Shown: positions 10,256 to 18,849 of the stretch, in pieces | Layout of the letters: each line of letters begins with the position of its first letter | Numbering within the stretch: the first letter of the stretch is position 1 | Assembly: GCA_946482325.1 (NCBI GenBank) | Contig: CAMLRA010000030.1 | Span: 1-32,564, forward strand | Direction of reading: 5' to 3' | DNA length: 32,564 nucleotides | Source of the DNA: an uncultured Chromatiaceae bacterium | GTDB lineage: Bacteria > Pseudomonadota > Gammaproteobacteria > Enterobacterales > Alteromonadaceae | Translations under genes and position numbers: made by a program | The notes under the pieces: generated by a model | Seen by the model: the letters and a program-made list of their open reading frames with translations, nothing else | The model's database searches: none | Told to the model about the DNA's origin: nothing

Positions 10256-10294
10256 AAAAAACGGTGCCGGCGGCAATGCTGGTACCGTTTTTTT
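10256..10294. terminator. Bidirectional terminator between mutS and the transglutaminase gene
   Basis: AAAAAACGGTGCC and GGTACCGTTTTTT pair across a 12-base loop with one wobble, with T-runs on both strands. It ends the plus-strand mutS transcript. Its right edge overlaps the TAA stop (10293-10295) of the convergent transglutaminase gene, so it also ends the accessory operon. Confidence 0.88.
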
Positions 10295-11159
10295 AGTCCA
10301 GCGCCAGCACATCAACCGCAACCTGCAACTGATGCTCGCCACAGCCCTGCAACACACCTTTTAGCGGTACCACATCGGCATAATCACGGCCAAACGCCAG
10401 CGTCAGATGCTGCAGATCCGCCAGCACATTGTTGGTTGGATCAAAATCTACCCAGCCAAGCCTGGGATCAAAGACGGCAAACCAGGCATGCGAGGCATCG
10501 GCCCCCTGCAGCCGTGGCTGACCAGGTGGTGGCCGCGTTTCGAGATAACCACTGACATAACGGGCGGCAATGCCCTGACTGCGCAGGCAGCTGATGGCCA
10601 GCTGGGCAAAATCCTGACAAACACCGCGCTTATGCTGCAGGACATCCGTAATCGGCGTGACGACAGTGCTGAATTCAGGGTCGTACTGAAATTCCTGATA
10701 AATCAACTGATTGAGTAATGCGACATTCTGCAACATCGACAAATCCTGCCGGTACACCTGTTGCCAGAGTGCAGCAGCTTCCGGCAGCAGCGGAATATTG
10801 CGGCTGGCATAACGGCATAAAGCGACGACAGGGTCAGTCAGCAAACGTTGATCAGTGGCATCCGCCAGTGCTGAGCCGTCACTGAGCTTGGCAGCCAGCT
10901 GCCGTGATTGCACTTCAACCAATGCCTGCAGCTCAACCGTCATGTGCTGATGCGGCGCCAACAGATGCAGAAACTGGCGCTGGTTGCCAAATAAATCCAG
11001 GTGAGGGTATTGAGAACAAGGCGCCGGCGTCACTTTTAGCTGAACATCCGATACCTGTTGCCATGGCAATTGGCGGGGTTGCAAGCAGGTCAGGTTATAG
11101 CTGTTCGCGATCGGCCTTTGATACTGATAACGGGTCAAATGACTCAGTTGATAACGCAC
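10293..11159 (-). CDS. Transglutaminase-like cysteine protease family protein
   Basis: The protein has 288 residues with an N-terminal bacterial transglutaminase-associated domain (about 1-80) and a transglutaminase-like catalytic domain (about 130-245). The expected triad is visible: Cys181 in RGVCQDFA, His224 in SHAWF and Asp240 in DFDPTNN. No signal peptide is seen, so it is probably cytoplasmic. Such proteins may act as peptidases, amidases or peptide cross-linkers; the substrate is unknown. GTG 11159 is chosen because GGAGG lies 4 bases upstream and it yields the family N-terminus VRYQLSHLTRYQYQ. The open frame upstream to 11228 overlaps the preceding stop and looks untranslated. It is the last gene of the ATP-grasp/alpha-E operon, a partnership common for this family. 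Confidence 0.92.
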   Translation of the reverse strand: MRYQLSHLTRYQYQRPIANSYNLTCLQPRQLPWQQVSDVQLKVTPAPCSQYPHLDLFGNQRQFLHLLAPHQHMTVELQALVEVQSRQLAAKLSDGSALADATDQRLLTDPVVALCRYASRNIPLLPEAAALWQQVYRQDLSMLQNVALLNQLIYQEFQYDPEFSTVVTPITDVLQHKRGVCQDFAQLAISCLRSQGIAARYVSGYLETRPPPGQPRLQGADASHAWFAVFDPRLGWVDFDPTNNVLADLQHLTLAFGRDYADVVPLKGVLQGCGEHQLQVAVDVLALD

Positions 11160-11193
11160 CGGACCTCCGCAATGCCAAAACCCATGCTCACGT

Positions 11194-13617
11194 TTAAAAA
11201 CTCTGCCAGCTGCTGCCCGGCGCCGCATGGTTGAAATAAGACAGCGTGATACTATCGGACAACAGTTTTAACCGGTGCTGGATTTGGCTCAGCAGCAAGC
11301 CAAGCGCCGGTGTCGCGCCCTGTTCTGCATCAAATAACGATTGCGGCTCGGTCAGTTGTAGCAAAGTCACCAGTTCCAGCGCCAGCCGTTGCTCGGCAGA
11401 CAAACCGGGTTGCATGGCCAGCTTGGGTAAATCAGTGCACTGACGCTGGATCCGCAAACACTGATATCCGACCGAGCGCGATGTGCTGTCGTCAAATACC
11501 AGTAGGTCGATCACAGCAAGTGGATGCAGCTGACTACGATACCGCCGCCGATAAGTGTTGACCGTATCCGCCAGACGCAGCACGGCTTCCATAAGCTGCG
11601 CTGAAGGCCTTGGCGCGCCTTGGGCAGGCACAAATACCAATTGTAACAAGGCGGCCGTTTGCAGGCCGCGCTCAATATGCTGGCCTAAATCCATCAGCCG
11701 CAACGCCTGAGTCCGGCTCATGGTTTCATTGTTCAGGCCATACAGAGCCATTTGCAGCAAGAGAATATCATCGAGCTGGCGCAGGCATGGACCGGATAAC
11801 AATAAACCGGCACTTGGCTGTTGCAGCTTGGGTAATGCCCGCAGCGCCTGCTGTAATTTGTCCAGCACCAGCCAGGTATCCGCCGCAAAATATTCCCGCG
11901 CCGACTGTGCGTTGAACAATAACGCCTGCAAAATTGCAAACAGACTACCCGGCTGTGCCGGGTCAAATAATTGCTGCAGTAGCACATCCAGATCTGCCGC
12001 TTCACCTGTCAAGCCATTAGCCTGTCGGCAGAACTGCAGCAACGGCGTTATATCCTGCAGTTCAACCGAGCCAGAACCTGCATTGACCAACGACAACGCC
12101 GTGCGTAAAGCACGACAAATCTGATTCAGCCGCTCGTTGTATCGCCCCAACCAAAACAGGTGATCTGCAACCCGACTGGTCACCAGCCCACTGTGCCGCG
12201 ATAAGTCCAGTGCGCCGCTGCTACTTTGCAGCAGACTGGCTGTCAGCCCACGATCCGCCAGCACCCAGACGTCTTTGAACCGCTGTGGCCCGTTGAAGTC
12301 AGCTGAGTATAACTGTTGTGGGTCCGCTGTTAGCATTGCATAACCACCGGGCAATACCATAGGCGGCTGCTTTTCAGCACAAAGACTAAAAAGCCGCAAG
12401 TTCACAGCGGCCTGATAAGTGCCCTCGCCAGGCTGCCAACAGGGCTCCTGCTGCAGCGCCACAAACCGGCTGGCGATATAATCTGCGCTGTCCTGCTGTA
12501 GCTGATGTAACAAGGCCTGCAGCTCAGAAGGCTGCAGTAACGCCGGTACAAACTGCTGCTGGTCACTGATCCGGCGCAGGCGAAAACCGGCTGGTTCAGC
12601 CAGGAACTGCTGTAACTTTTCACCAAACCCAAGCCACAGCGTTTCGGGCTGGGTCAGTAACAAAGGCTCGCCCAGCAAGGTCTGACATAACGCGGGCAAA
12701 AACGGCTGTAACACGCCACTATCAAGCAGGCTGCTCCCGGGCGGATTCAGACAGCGGATCTGTTGCTGCCGGATACTTTGTAATAATCCGGCACAGCCGC
12801 CCGGTGCCGGCTCCAACTCCAGCGGATCTGTCTGCGTATCCGGTAAATAACGCAACAAGGCGGTAACAGGTTTCAGCCCCGTCAGGGTTTTCAGCCACAG
12901 CGCACCGTCACGAAAAGTCAGGTCTGCGCCGTGCACCATAGCGACATCAAGATAATTGGCAAGATATGCCTGTTCAAAATATTGGCTACTATGCACAGAG
13001 CAGATCCACAGCCCTGACAAAGCGGCTTCTCCCGCTATTTCCGACTGCCGACTTTGCAGGCTTTGTTGTAAGCGTCGATAAAAACCGGCAATTTGTGCTT
13101 TGGGCAAGTCAAGCGCCTGCACCGGTGCCAGCTGATTAAAGGCCAGCCGGTGCTCGACCAGATAACCAAGCCCCGCCGGTAACAACGCATGGTCATGCAG
13201 CACCAGCCATTGTCCAGTGGATGATTGCGCCAGATCCAAACTCATCAAGGGTAACCAGTCAGCCGGCGCCGACAATAACCCTACAGCGCTCAGCAAAAAG
13301 GCCGGAGAACGAAACACGGCATCTGCCGGTAATAAATCTGGCCGGATGTATTGCTGCCGTCCGTATAGATCCGCCAGCACCAGTTGCAGCAATTTTTGCC
13401 GTTGTAACATACCGGCTTCCAGCAGATCCCAGTCTTGCTCACTCACCAATAATGGTAAAGGGTCAAGCTGACGCTGCGGCGCCGCAACGGCATTGAATTC
13501 GGTGCTATTTTCGCGCAACTGTTGCTGCAATTCGCGATACAACACAGGCAGACCGGCCTGCTGCGTCGTCAGCCATTCCTTCAGCCGTGCCCGATGTTCC
13601 GGTTCAAATGCTGTCAC
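11194..13617 (-). CDS. Fusion of a degenerate circularly permuted ATP-grasp domain with an alpha-E domain
   Basis: The protein has 807 residues. Positions 1 to about 455 follow the fold of the neighbouring 482-residue ATP-grasp protein, and about 479-795 form an alpha-helical alpha-E domain beginning SRVADHLFWLGRYNER. The ATP-grasp half has lost motifs present in its neighbour. EDNLRVPSG is replaced by HDHALLPAG, IYRRVDD by LLRYLPD, NAPGSGVADD by NPPGSSLLDS, and the KPANESGGYG loop by an unrelated stretch near 340-352. ATP binding therefore looks doubtful. It could be a regulatory or scaffolding partner of the intact enzyme, or have a changed substrate. The GTG start at 13617 has AAGGA about 6 bases upstream and lies 18 bases after the preceding stop. 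Confidence 0.9.
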   Translation of the reverse strand: MTAFEPEHRARLKEWLTTQQAGLPVLYRELQQQLRENSTEFNAVAAPQRQLDPLPLLVSEQDWDLLEAGMLQRQKLLQLVLADLYGRQQYIRPDLLPADAVFRSPAFLLSAVGLLSAPADWLPLMSLDLAQSSTGQWLVLHDHALLPAGLGYLVEHRLAFNQLAPVQALDLPKAQIAGFYRRLQQSLQSRQSEIAGEAALSGLWICSVHSSQYFEQAYLANYLDVAMVHGADLTFRDGALWLKTLTGLKPVTALLRYLPDTQTDPLELEPAPGGCAGLLQSIRQQQIRCLNPPGSSLLDSGVLQPFLPALCQTLLGEPLLLTQPETLWLGFGEKLQQFLAEPAGFRLRRISDQQQFVPALLQPSELQALLHQLQQDSADYIASRFVALQQEPCWQPGEGTYQAAVNLRLFSLCAEKQPPMVLPGGYAMLTADPQQLYSADFNGPQRFKDVWVLADRGLTASLLQSSSGALDLSRHSGLVTSRVADHLFWLGRYNERLNQICRALRTALSLVNAGSGSVELQDITPLLQFCRQANGLTGEAADLDVLLQQLFDPAQPGSLFAILQALLFNAQSAREYFAADTWLVLDKLQQALRALPKLQQPSAGLLLSGPCLRQLDDILLLQMALYGLNNETMSRTQALRLMDLGQHIERGLQTAALLQLVFVPAQGAPRPSAQLMEAVLRLADTVNTYRRRYRSQLHPLAVIDLLVFDDSTSRSVGYQCLRIQRQCTDLPKLAMQPGLSAEQRLALELVTLLQLTEPQSLFDAEQGATPALGLLLSQIQHRLKLLSDSITLSYFNHAAPGSSWQSF

Positions 13618-13635
13618 TACAGTTCCTTGCTCGGT

Positions 13636-14604
13636 TCAGGCCGACAGTTGCACTATTGCTGCCGGTCGCAGACATGGCGCCAGAATTTGCTGGTGCAGGC
13701 CGATGATGCCAGCCTGTAGTTCATCAATCAGGCTATGCAACTGCACTGTCGATAACTCCGCCAGCGCGTGTGGCCGCAGCAGCGCCTGCACTTGTTGTAA
13801 CTGCGCAAGAATGGCTCCGGCATGTGGCAATGTTTTAGCAGAAGCGGCCACCCGGTTCAGACAATAACTGATCGACCGCGGAAAATCCGCATAGGTCAGC
13901 AGATAATCAATGGCATCCACATCACCTTTTTGATGCGCCAGATAATATTGATAGGATTCCATCCCGCCGAGCGCATTGAGCACCGACAACCAGCGGAATT
14001 TCGGCCTTTTGATTTGGGTCGGCTGTAATTGTTGCAGCACCAGCACGTCCATAATTCGGGTAGTCATGTCCGCCCGTTCCAGATGACGGCCAATGTTAAA
14101 TACATCAAAAGCCTCTCCGCGCAGCATAGTGCCATCCAGCACCCCTACCACCATCTGGCAACGGCGGCTGACTTCGGCCATCAGCTGATAACGCTGCTGC
14201 CGGCTCACTGCAGTGCTGCAATGTTGCTGTAAAAACAAATCCAGCGCATTGAGCTCTTCCCACATATCACGCGGAATTAAAGGCCGAAGCGTACGGGCAT
14301 TTTGCTTTAATGCCGCACTGGTGGCCCGAATGGAGACCGGACTGTCTTGCGCATTAATCAGGCAAGCCATCACCGCCCGTTCGGTTTCAGCCAGTGTGAG
14401 CCGGGTATCGCCTTGCTGAAACTTTCCAAGCAGCGCGCCGCTGTCCTGACCCAGTACGTCCAGCAAAATCGGCCAGCCAAACTGAGTATCCTGATGACTG
14501 TCAATCAACACATGGCTGGTCGCATTAATCAGCCGCGCAGTATCGTCCAGCCGTTCCAGATAACGGCCGAGCCAAAATACATGGTCTACGGATTTTAATA
14601 ACAT
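13636..14604 (-). CDS. Alpha-E domain protein
   Basis: This 322-residue, all-helical protein belongs to the alpha-E family, recognised by the opening motif LLKSVDHVFWLGRYLERLDDTAR and a second block GRHLERADMTTRIMDVL near residues 192-208. The family is almost always encoded beside circularly permuted ATP-grasp and transglutaminase genes and has been proposed to take part in peptide synthesis or processing. Its biochemical activity is, to my knowledge, unproven. It follows the ATP-grasp gene by 3 bases, with a GAGGTG ribosome site overlapping that gene's end, so the two are co-translated. The same domain appears again as the C-terminal half of the next gene. Confidence 0.93.
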   Translation of the reverse strand: MLLKSVDHVFWLGRYLERLDDTARLINATSHVLIDSHQDTQFGWPILLDVLGQDSGALLGKFQQGDTRLTLAETERAVMACLINAQDSPVSIRATSAALKQNARTLRPLIPRDMWEELNALDLFLQQHCSTAVSRQQRYQLMAEVSRRCQMVVGVLDGTMLRGEAFDVFNIGRHLERADMTTRIMDVLVLQQLQPTQIKRPKFRWLSVLNALGGMESYQYYLAHQKGDVDAIDYLLTYADFPRSISYCLNRVAASAKTLPHAGAILAQLQQVQALLRPHALAELSTVQLHSLIDELQAGIIGLHQQILAPCLRPAAIVQLSA

Positions 14605-14607
14605 GCT

Positions 14608-16056
14608 TTACACCTCATCATTGATGATCCAGGTATCTTTACTGCCACCGCCCTGGGAAGAATTCACCACCAGCGAGCCGCGACGCAGCGCGACCCGGCT
14701 TAGCCCTCCGGTACTGCAATACAAATCCCGCCCCTGTAGTACAAAGGGCCGTAAATCCAGATGACGCGGCTCCAGCACGCCGTCACATAAGGTTGGCGCG
14801 GTCGATAACTGCAACGTCGGCTGGGCGACGAAATTTCGCGGATCTTTAGAGATAGCTGCTGCCATCAGTACCCGCTCAGCATCTGTAGCGCGCGGACCTA
14901 TCAAAATTCCGTATCCGCCGGATTCATTGGCCGGCTTCACGACCAGTTTGTCGAGGTTCGCAAGCACAAATGCTTGCTGCTGTGCGTCGGAACAGAGATA
15001 TGTGGGGACGTTGTCTATCAGTGGTTTTTCGCCGAGGTAATATTCAATGATCTGAGGTACATAGGCATAAATCACTTTGTCATCAGCGACACCAGAACCC
15101 GGTGCGTTGGCGATGGCCACTTGTCCTTTGGCCCAGGCATGAAATAAGCCGGGGACTCCCAGTACAGAGTCGGGCCTGAACACCGTCGGGTCGAGAAAAA
15201 TATCGTCGACACGGCGGTAAATCACATCGACCCGCTGCAAACCATTGAGTGTGCGCAAATACACGCCGTCAGCATCCACTTGCAAGTCGGTATTTTCGAC
15301 CAGCTCAATCCCCATTTGCTGCGCCAGATAACTGTGTTCAAAATATGCGGAGTTATAAATACCGGGCGTCAGCAACACAATACAAGGCACGTCACCGGGT
15401 CTTGGTGACAGCGACGCCAGCATCTTCCACAGCTGATGTGGATAATCATCAACCGGCACTATAGTGGAGTCGGCGAACAGCTCCGGAAACACCCGTTTCA
15501 TCACAGTGCGGTTTTCCAACATGTACGACACACCACTAGGCACCCGCAGGTTATCTTCCAGCACCAGAAAACAGCCATGTTCATCACGGACTAAATCAGT
15601 GCCACAGATATGGGACCAGACGCCAAAAGGGGGCGACACGCCCCGACATGGTGCAAGAAAATTTCGCGATTGAAGTACTAACTCAGCAGGCACAATACCA
15701 GCGCGCAAAATACGCTGGTCGTGGTACAAATCATCGATAAACAAGTTCAGCGCCTGAAGCCGTTGCATCAGGCCAGCACTGGTTCGGCGCCATTCGCTGA
15801 GTGGAATGGTGCGGGGCATCACATCCAGTGGCCAGGCACGGTCTATGTTCTGCCCTTCGTTATATAAAGTGAAACAAACGCCCATACTGCGAATGGTCTG
15901 GTCCAGTTGCTGTTGGCGTCGTAATAATTCAGCAGTGCCGTGCCGCTCAATAAAACGTGCAATGGCAGTAGCCGGCGCCCTGGCGGTACCCAGTGGCGAC
16001 ACCAGCTCATCAAAACAATCCATTAATTGCGGGTATCCGCTGAAACTCTGCCCCAT
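14608..16056 (-). CDS. Circularly permuted ATP-grasp protein (predicted peptide ligase)
   Basis: The protein has 482 residues. ATP-grasp enzymes of this permuted type are predicted to join an amine to a carboxylate using ATP. The expected motifs are intact: EDNLRVPSGVSYMLENR (167-183), VDVIYRRVDD (276-285), NAPGSGVADDK (317-327), LVVKPANESGGYG (371-383) and LDLRPFV (433-439). The frame is open to 16149, but ATG 16056 is chosen because GGAG lies 8 bases before it and the family usually has about 480 residues. It is the first gene of a four-gene operon with alpha-E, a fused second copy and a transglutaminase. A sigma-54-type promoter lies about 90 bases upstream. The substrate is unknown. Confidence 0.93.
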   Translation of the reverse strand: MGQSFSGYPQLMDCFDELVSPLGTARAPATAIARFIERHGTAELLRRQQQLDQTIRSMGVCFTLYNEGQNIDRAWPLDVMPRTIPLSEWRRTSAGLMQRLQALNLFIDDLYHDQRILRAGIVPAELVLQSRNFLAPCRGVSPPFGVWSHICGTDLVRDEHGCFLVLEDNLRVPSGVSYMLENRTVMKRVFPELFADSTIVPVDDYPHQLWKMLASLSPRPGDVPCIVLLTPGIYNSAYFEHSYLAQQMGIELVENTDLQVDADGVYLRTLNGLQRVDVIYRRVDDIFLDPTVFRPDSVLGVPGLFHAWAKGQVAIANAPGSGVADDKVIYAYVPQIIEYYLGEKPLIDNVPTYLCSDAQQQAFVLANLDKLVVKPANESGGYGILIGPRATDAERVLMAAAISKDPRNFVAQPTLQLSTAPTLCDGVLEPRHLDLRPFVLQGRDLYCSTGGLSRVALRRGSLVVNSSQGGGSKDTWIINDEV

Positions 16057-16144
16057 GCTGTCACTCCGCTCATTGTCCGGTATCTCTGCGTCTGTACCCT
16101 GAGCACGCTGTTTTGGTGCAAAAACGCGCAGATACCGCAGATGG

Positions 16145-16160
16145 AGCAAGGGCTGTGCCA
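16145..16160 (-). promoter_or_regulatory. Sigma-54 (RpoN) type promoter of the ATP-grasp operon
   Basis: On the minus strand the sequence is TGGCACAGCCCTTGCT. This matches the -24/-12 consensus TGGCAC-N5-TTGCW exactly, with the required 10-base step between GG and GC. Transcription would begin near 16134, leaving a leader of about 78 bases before ATG 16056. It lies in the only gap between rpoS and the operon. Sigma-54 promoters need an enhancer-binding activator. No clear activator site was found between here and rpoS. Confidence 0.7.
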
Positions 16161-16263
16161 GCGTAAAGGAAAGGCTAAGCGGTACCGGAGCTTGAGAGAA
16201 TGCCGATGAACTGCAGGTGTCTGTGGGTAAATTCGCTGGCCAGTTTCATGGCAGTACAAAAGC

Positions 16264-16288
16264 AAAAAGCGGGCAATGCCCGCTTTTT
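16264..16288. terminator. Terminator of rpoS (bidirectional in form)
   Basis: AAAAAGCGGGC and GCCCGCTTTTT form a perfect 11-base-pair stem with a 3-base AAT loop and T-runs on both strands. It begins 17 bases beyond the rpoS stop, separating rpoS from the ATP-grasp operon on the same strand. Confidence 0.93.
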
Positions 16289-16305
16289 ACTTAGCCATTT
16301 TCAGT

Positions 16306-17304
16306 TTATTCCTGAAACAGCGTCTCGATATTCAGCCCTTGATGCGTGACAATTTCGCGCAAGCGCCGCAGCGCCTCGACCTGAATTTGTCGCACCCGTT
16401 CCCGGGTCAGGCCGATTTCCCGACCAACATCTTCTAAAGTTGAAGGTTCATAACCAAGTAAACCAAAACGCCGGGCCAGTACTTCACGTTGTTTTGGATT
16501 CAGTTCTTCCAGCCAGACCACCAGGTGCTGACGGATGTCGGCGTCCTGCAGTTCGGTTTCCGGACCCAGCTCTTTTTCATCCGCCAGGATATCCAACAGT
16601 TGTTTTTCGGAGGAACCGGCCACCGGCGTGTCGACTGAAGTGATTTTTTCATTCAGCTTCAACATCTTGCGCACCTCTTCGACCGGGCGGTCTAAAGCAG
16701 CGGCAATTTCTTCCGGGGTTGGTTCATGGTCCAGCCGCTGCGACAGTTCGCGGGCAGCACGTAAATAAATATTCAGTTCTTTCACCACATGAATAGGCAA
16801 CCGGATAGTGCGGGTCTGATTCATAATGGCACGTTCTATAGTCTGGCGGATCCACCAGGTGGCGTAAGTGGAAAAACGGAAGCCGCGTTCCGGGTCAAAT
16901 TTTTCCACCGCCCGAATAAGGCCCAAATTACCTTCTTCAATCAAATCAAGCAGCGCCAAACCCCGATTGATATAACGCCGGGCGATTTTCACCACCAGCC
17001 GTAAATTACTTTCAATCATGCGTTTGCGGGCGGCAGCGTCACCTCTTAAGGCTAAACGGGAAAAGTAGACTTCTTCTTCGGCACTGAGCAGCGGCGAGAA
17101 ACCGATTTCGCCGAGGTAGATTTGTGTGGCGTCCATCGCGCGTTGACTGTCGTCACGGGTGAACACATCGTCAGGTGTATTGTCTTCTTCGGCGGCAAGG
17201 CTTGCCATATCCGGCTCTGCTGATTCGTCATCCAGCATCGCCACGTCTTCTGTCAATTCCGCTTCCTTGAAATCAACTACTTCATCTTCGTCTTTTTGTC
17301 CCAT
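16306..17304 (-). CDS. rpoS: RNA polymerase sigma factor RpoS
   Basis: RpoS is the stationary-phase and general-stress sigma factor. The protein has 332 residues (E. coli 330). Region 1.2 begins near [16 protein letters not shown]. Region 2 shows [39 protein letters not shown] blocks for core binding and -10 recognition. Region 4 has the -35 helix-turn-helix [20 protein letters not shown]. The N-terminal 50 residues are strongly acidic. The frame extends 7 codons upstream, but ATG 17304 has GGGAG at 6 bases and gives the family start MGQ. It follows nlpD by 78 bases. In E. coli the main rpoS promoter lies inside nlpD and the same is likely here, though I could not place it. Confidence 0.98.
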   Translation of the reverse strand: MGQKDEDEVVDFKEAELTEDVAMLDDESAEPDMASLAAEEDNTPDDVFTRDDSQRAMDATQIYLGEIGFSPLLSAEEEVYFSRLALRGDAAARKRMIESNLRLVVKIARRYINRGLALLDLIEEGNLGLIRAVEKFDPERGFRFSTYATWWIRQTIERAIMNQTRTIRLPIHVVKELNIYLRAARELSQRLDHEPTPEEIAAALDRPVEEVRKMLKLNEKITSVDTPVAGSSEKQLLDILADEKELGPETELQDADIRQHLVVWLEELNPKQREVLARRFGLLGYEPSTLEDVGREIGLTRERVRQIQVEALRRLREIVTHQGLNIETLFQE

Positions 17305-17382
17305 ATCCGTCTCCCAGATCTGCAAGGGTCACGCGTCAGTGCCAGAAATCCATTCTTCAATGATGCGATTGTGTGCTGTTAT

Positions 17383-18258
17383 TTATTTCAGATAACGCAG
17401 CGGATCGACAGATTTTCCCCGATAGCGGATTTCAAAATGCAGTTGTATACGGTCTGCATCGGAATTGCCCATTTCAGCGATGGTCTGTCCTGCTGCCACC
17501 GATTCGCGTTCTTTCACCAATAAACGGTGATTGTGGGCATAAGCACTTAAAAAATCGTCATTATGTTTGATGATAATTAAGTTGCCATAACCCCGCAGTG
17601 CATTGCCGGCGTATACCACCTGACCTGCTGCTGCCGCTTTAACCGGTGTCCCGTAAGCACCACCAATATCAAGACCTTTGTTACCGTGTTCCTGACTGGA
17701 AAATTTCGCCAATATCGGGCCCTTCACTGGCCAATGCCATTGTCGAACGTTTCCATTAATGGTACTGTTTGCGGTTTTTTCGGGTTCTTCGACCCGTTCA
17801 TTTTGACCATAACGCTTTTGATTTTGCGGTGCAACTACTTTAGCGCTTTTTGATGCAGTGTCCGAACTGTTTGAATTTGAATAGTTCTTATTTGATTTGA
17901 GGCTCGTCGTAACCGGGTTACGACCACTGCCAGCCTCTGTACTATTGTTTGAAACAACCAGAATTTGACCGACATAAATGGTATAGGGTTCAGCGATTCG
18001 GTTGAGCCTGGCAAGGCTCCTGTAATCCATGCCATTACGAAAGGCAATTGAAAATAACGTATCGCCGCTTTTCACCTGATAGGTATCAGCCTGAGATAAT
18101 TTGCTGGTCGATTTGCGGCTCTGCCAACTGTCGACCGGCGCCGGGCTATTGTTGACACCACAGCCGGAAAGTAGCAAACAAAGCCACAAAGTCAGCCCGG
18201 CCTGACTGACACGCGCCACACTGTAACCAGCCCGAACCTGTTGCAACGAATCAGCCAT
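17383..18258 (-). CDS. nlpD: Lipoprotein NlpD, LysM and degenerate LytM (M23) domains
   Basis: NlpD activates the cell-wall amidase AmiC during septum splitting. The protein has 291 residues with a lipobox LLSGC (lipidated Cys33), a LysM peptidoglycan-binding domain at about 60-103, a low-complexity Ser/Asn/Lys linker and a C-terminal LytM domain at about 180-289. The first zinc-ligand position of active M23 enzymes is Asn193 here (NKGLDIGG), while later His residues (YAHNH 240-244, His274) remain. A non-hydrolytic activator is therefore expected, as in E. coli. Its ATG overlaps the last 8 bases of yqaA. It lies upstream of rpoS, as in most gammaproteobacteria, and probably carries an rpoS promoter. 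Confidence 0.96.
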   Translation of the reverse strand: MADSLQQVRAGYSVARVSQAGLTLWLCLLLSGCGVNNSPAPVDSWQSRKSTSKLSQADTYQVKSGDTLFSIAFRNGMDYRSLARLNRIAEPYTIYVGQILVVSNNSTEAGSGRNPVTTSLKSNKNYSNSNSSDTASKSAKVVAPQNQKRYGQNERVEEPEKTANSTINGNVRQWHWPVKGPILAKFSSQEHGNKGLDIGGAYGTPVKAAAAGQVVYAGNALRGYGNLIIIKHNDDFLSAYAHNHRLLVKERESVAAGQTIAEMGNSDADRIQLHFEIRYRGKSVDPLRYLK

Positions 18259-18829
18259 AAATCAGATACGCAAGACCGCCAAGGGCGACAGTGCCCCAGC
18301 CTAAGATATCGACGATTTCGCGCAGTTTGGCCTGCATGCGCGCCCCGCCCCAGTACATCAGGCCGGCGACCAGGAAAAACCGGCTGGCGCGGCCGATAAA
18401 AGACGCAATGACAAAAGGCAGAAATGCCATATGCATCAGACCGGCACCGACAGTAAACAGCTTATATGGAATAGGTGAGAAACCGGCGATAAACACTACC
18501 CAGACACCATATTCATTAAACCAGCGTTCGACTAAAGCAAAAGTCTCCTGATACCCCATATATTGGATAAACGGTAGCACCAGTGGCTCATACAGCAGGT
18601 AGCCCAACAGATACCCAAACATGCCACCTAGCACCGAGGCCAGGGTCGTCAACCAGGCCAGGCGCCAGGCGCGTTCAGGGTGCGCCAACGCCATCGGTGC
18701 CAGCATCACATCCGGTGGAATAGGAAAAATCACCGATTCAGTGAAGCTCAACCCAAATAAATAACGCTCGGCGTGACGGTGTTTAGCCCAGACCAGCGCT
18801 TTGTCGTACATCCACTGAAAAATCCGCAA
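18251..18829 (-). CDS. yqaA: YqaA-family (DedA-like) inner membrane protein
   Basis: This 192-residue integral membrane protein belongs to the SNARE-associated/DedA (VTT) superfamily. It shows the re-entrant loop motif SFTESVIFPIPPDVMLAPMA near residues 28-47, the glycine-rich helix GGMFGYLLGYLLYE, and a second loop AGFSPIPYKLFTVGAG with the downstream GRASRF. DedA-type proteins are linked to lipid carrier transport and membrane homeostasis; the exact substrate here is unknown. The start is the rare TTG at 18829, favoured by an AGGAG ribosome site 6 bases upstream. ATG at 18811 is the alternative. It lies between pcm and nlpD in the ftsB-rpoS cluster, with a 20-base gap after pcm and an 8-base overlap with nlpD. 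Confidence 0.92.
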   Translation of the reverse strand: MRIFQWMYDKALVWAKHRHAERYLFGLSFTESVIFPIPPDVMLAPMALAHPERAWRLAWLTTLASVLGGMFGYLLGYLLYEPLVLPFIQYMGYQETFALVERWFNEYGVWVVFIAGFSPIPYKLFTVGAGLMHMAFLPFVIASFIGRASRFFLVAGLMYWGGARMQAKLREIVDILGWGTVALGGLAYLIYG

Positions 18830-18849
18830 AAAAATCTCCTAACAATCAA

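Noticed and set aside
16102..16120. NtrC-like inverted repeat (GCACG ... GGTGCA) near the sigma-54 promoter
   Set aside because: One half site is imperfect, the spacing is two bases too long, and it lies downstream of the predicted transcription start, where an activator site is not expected.
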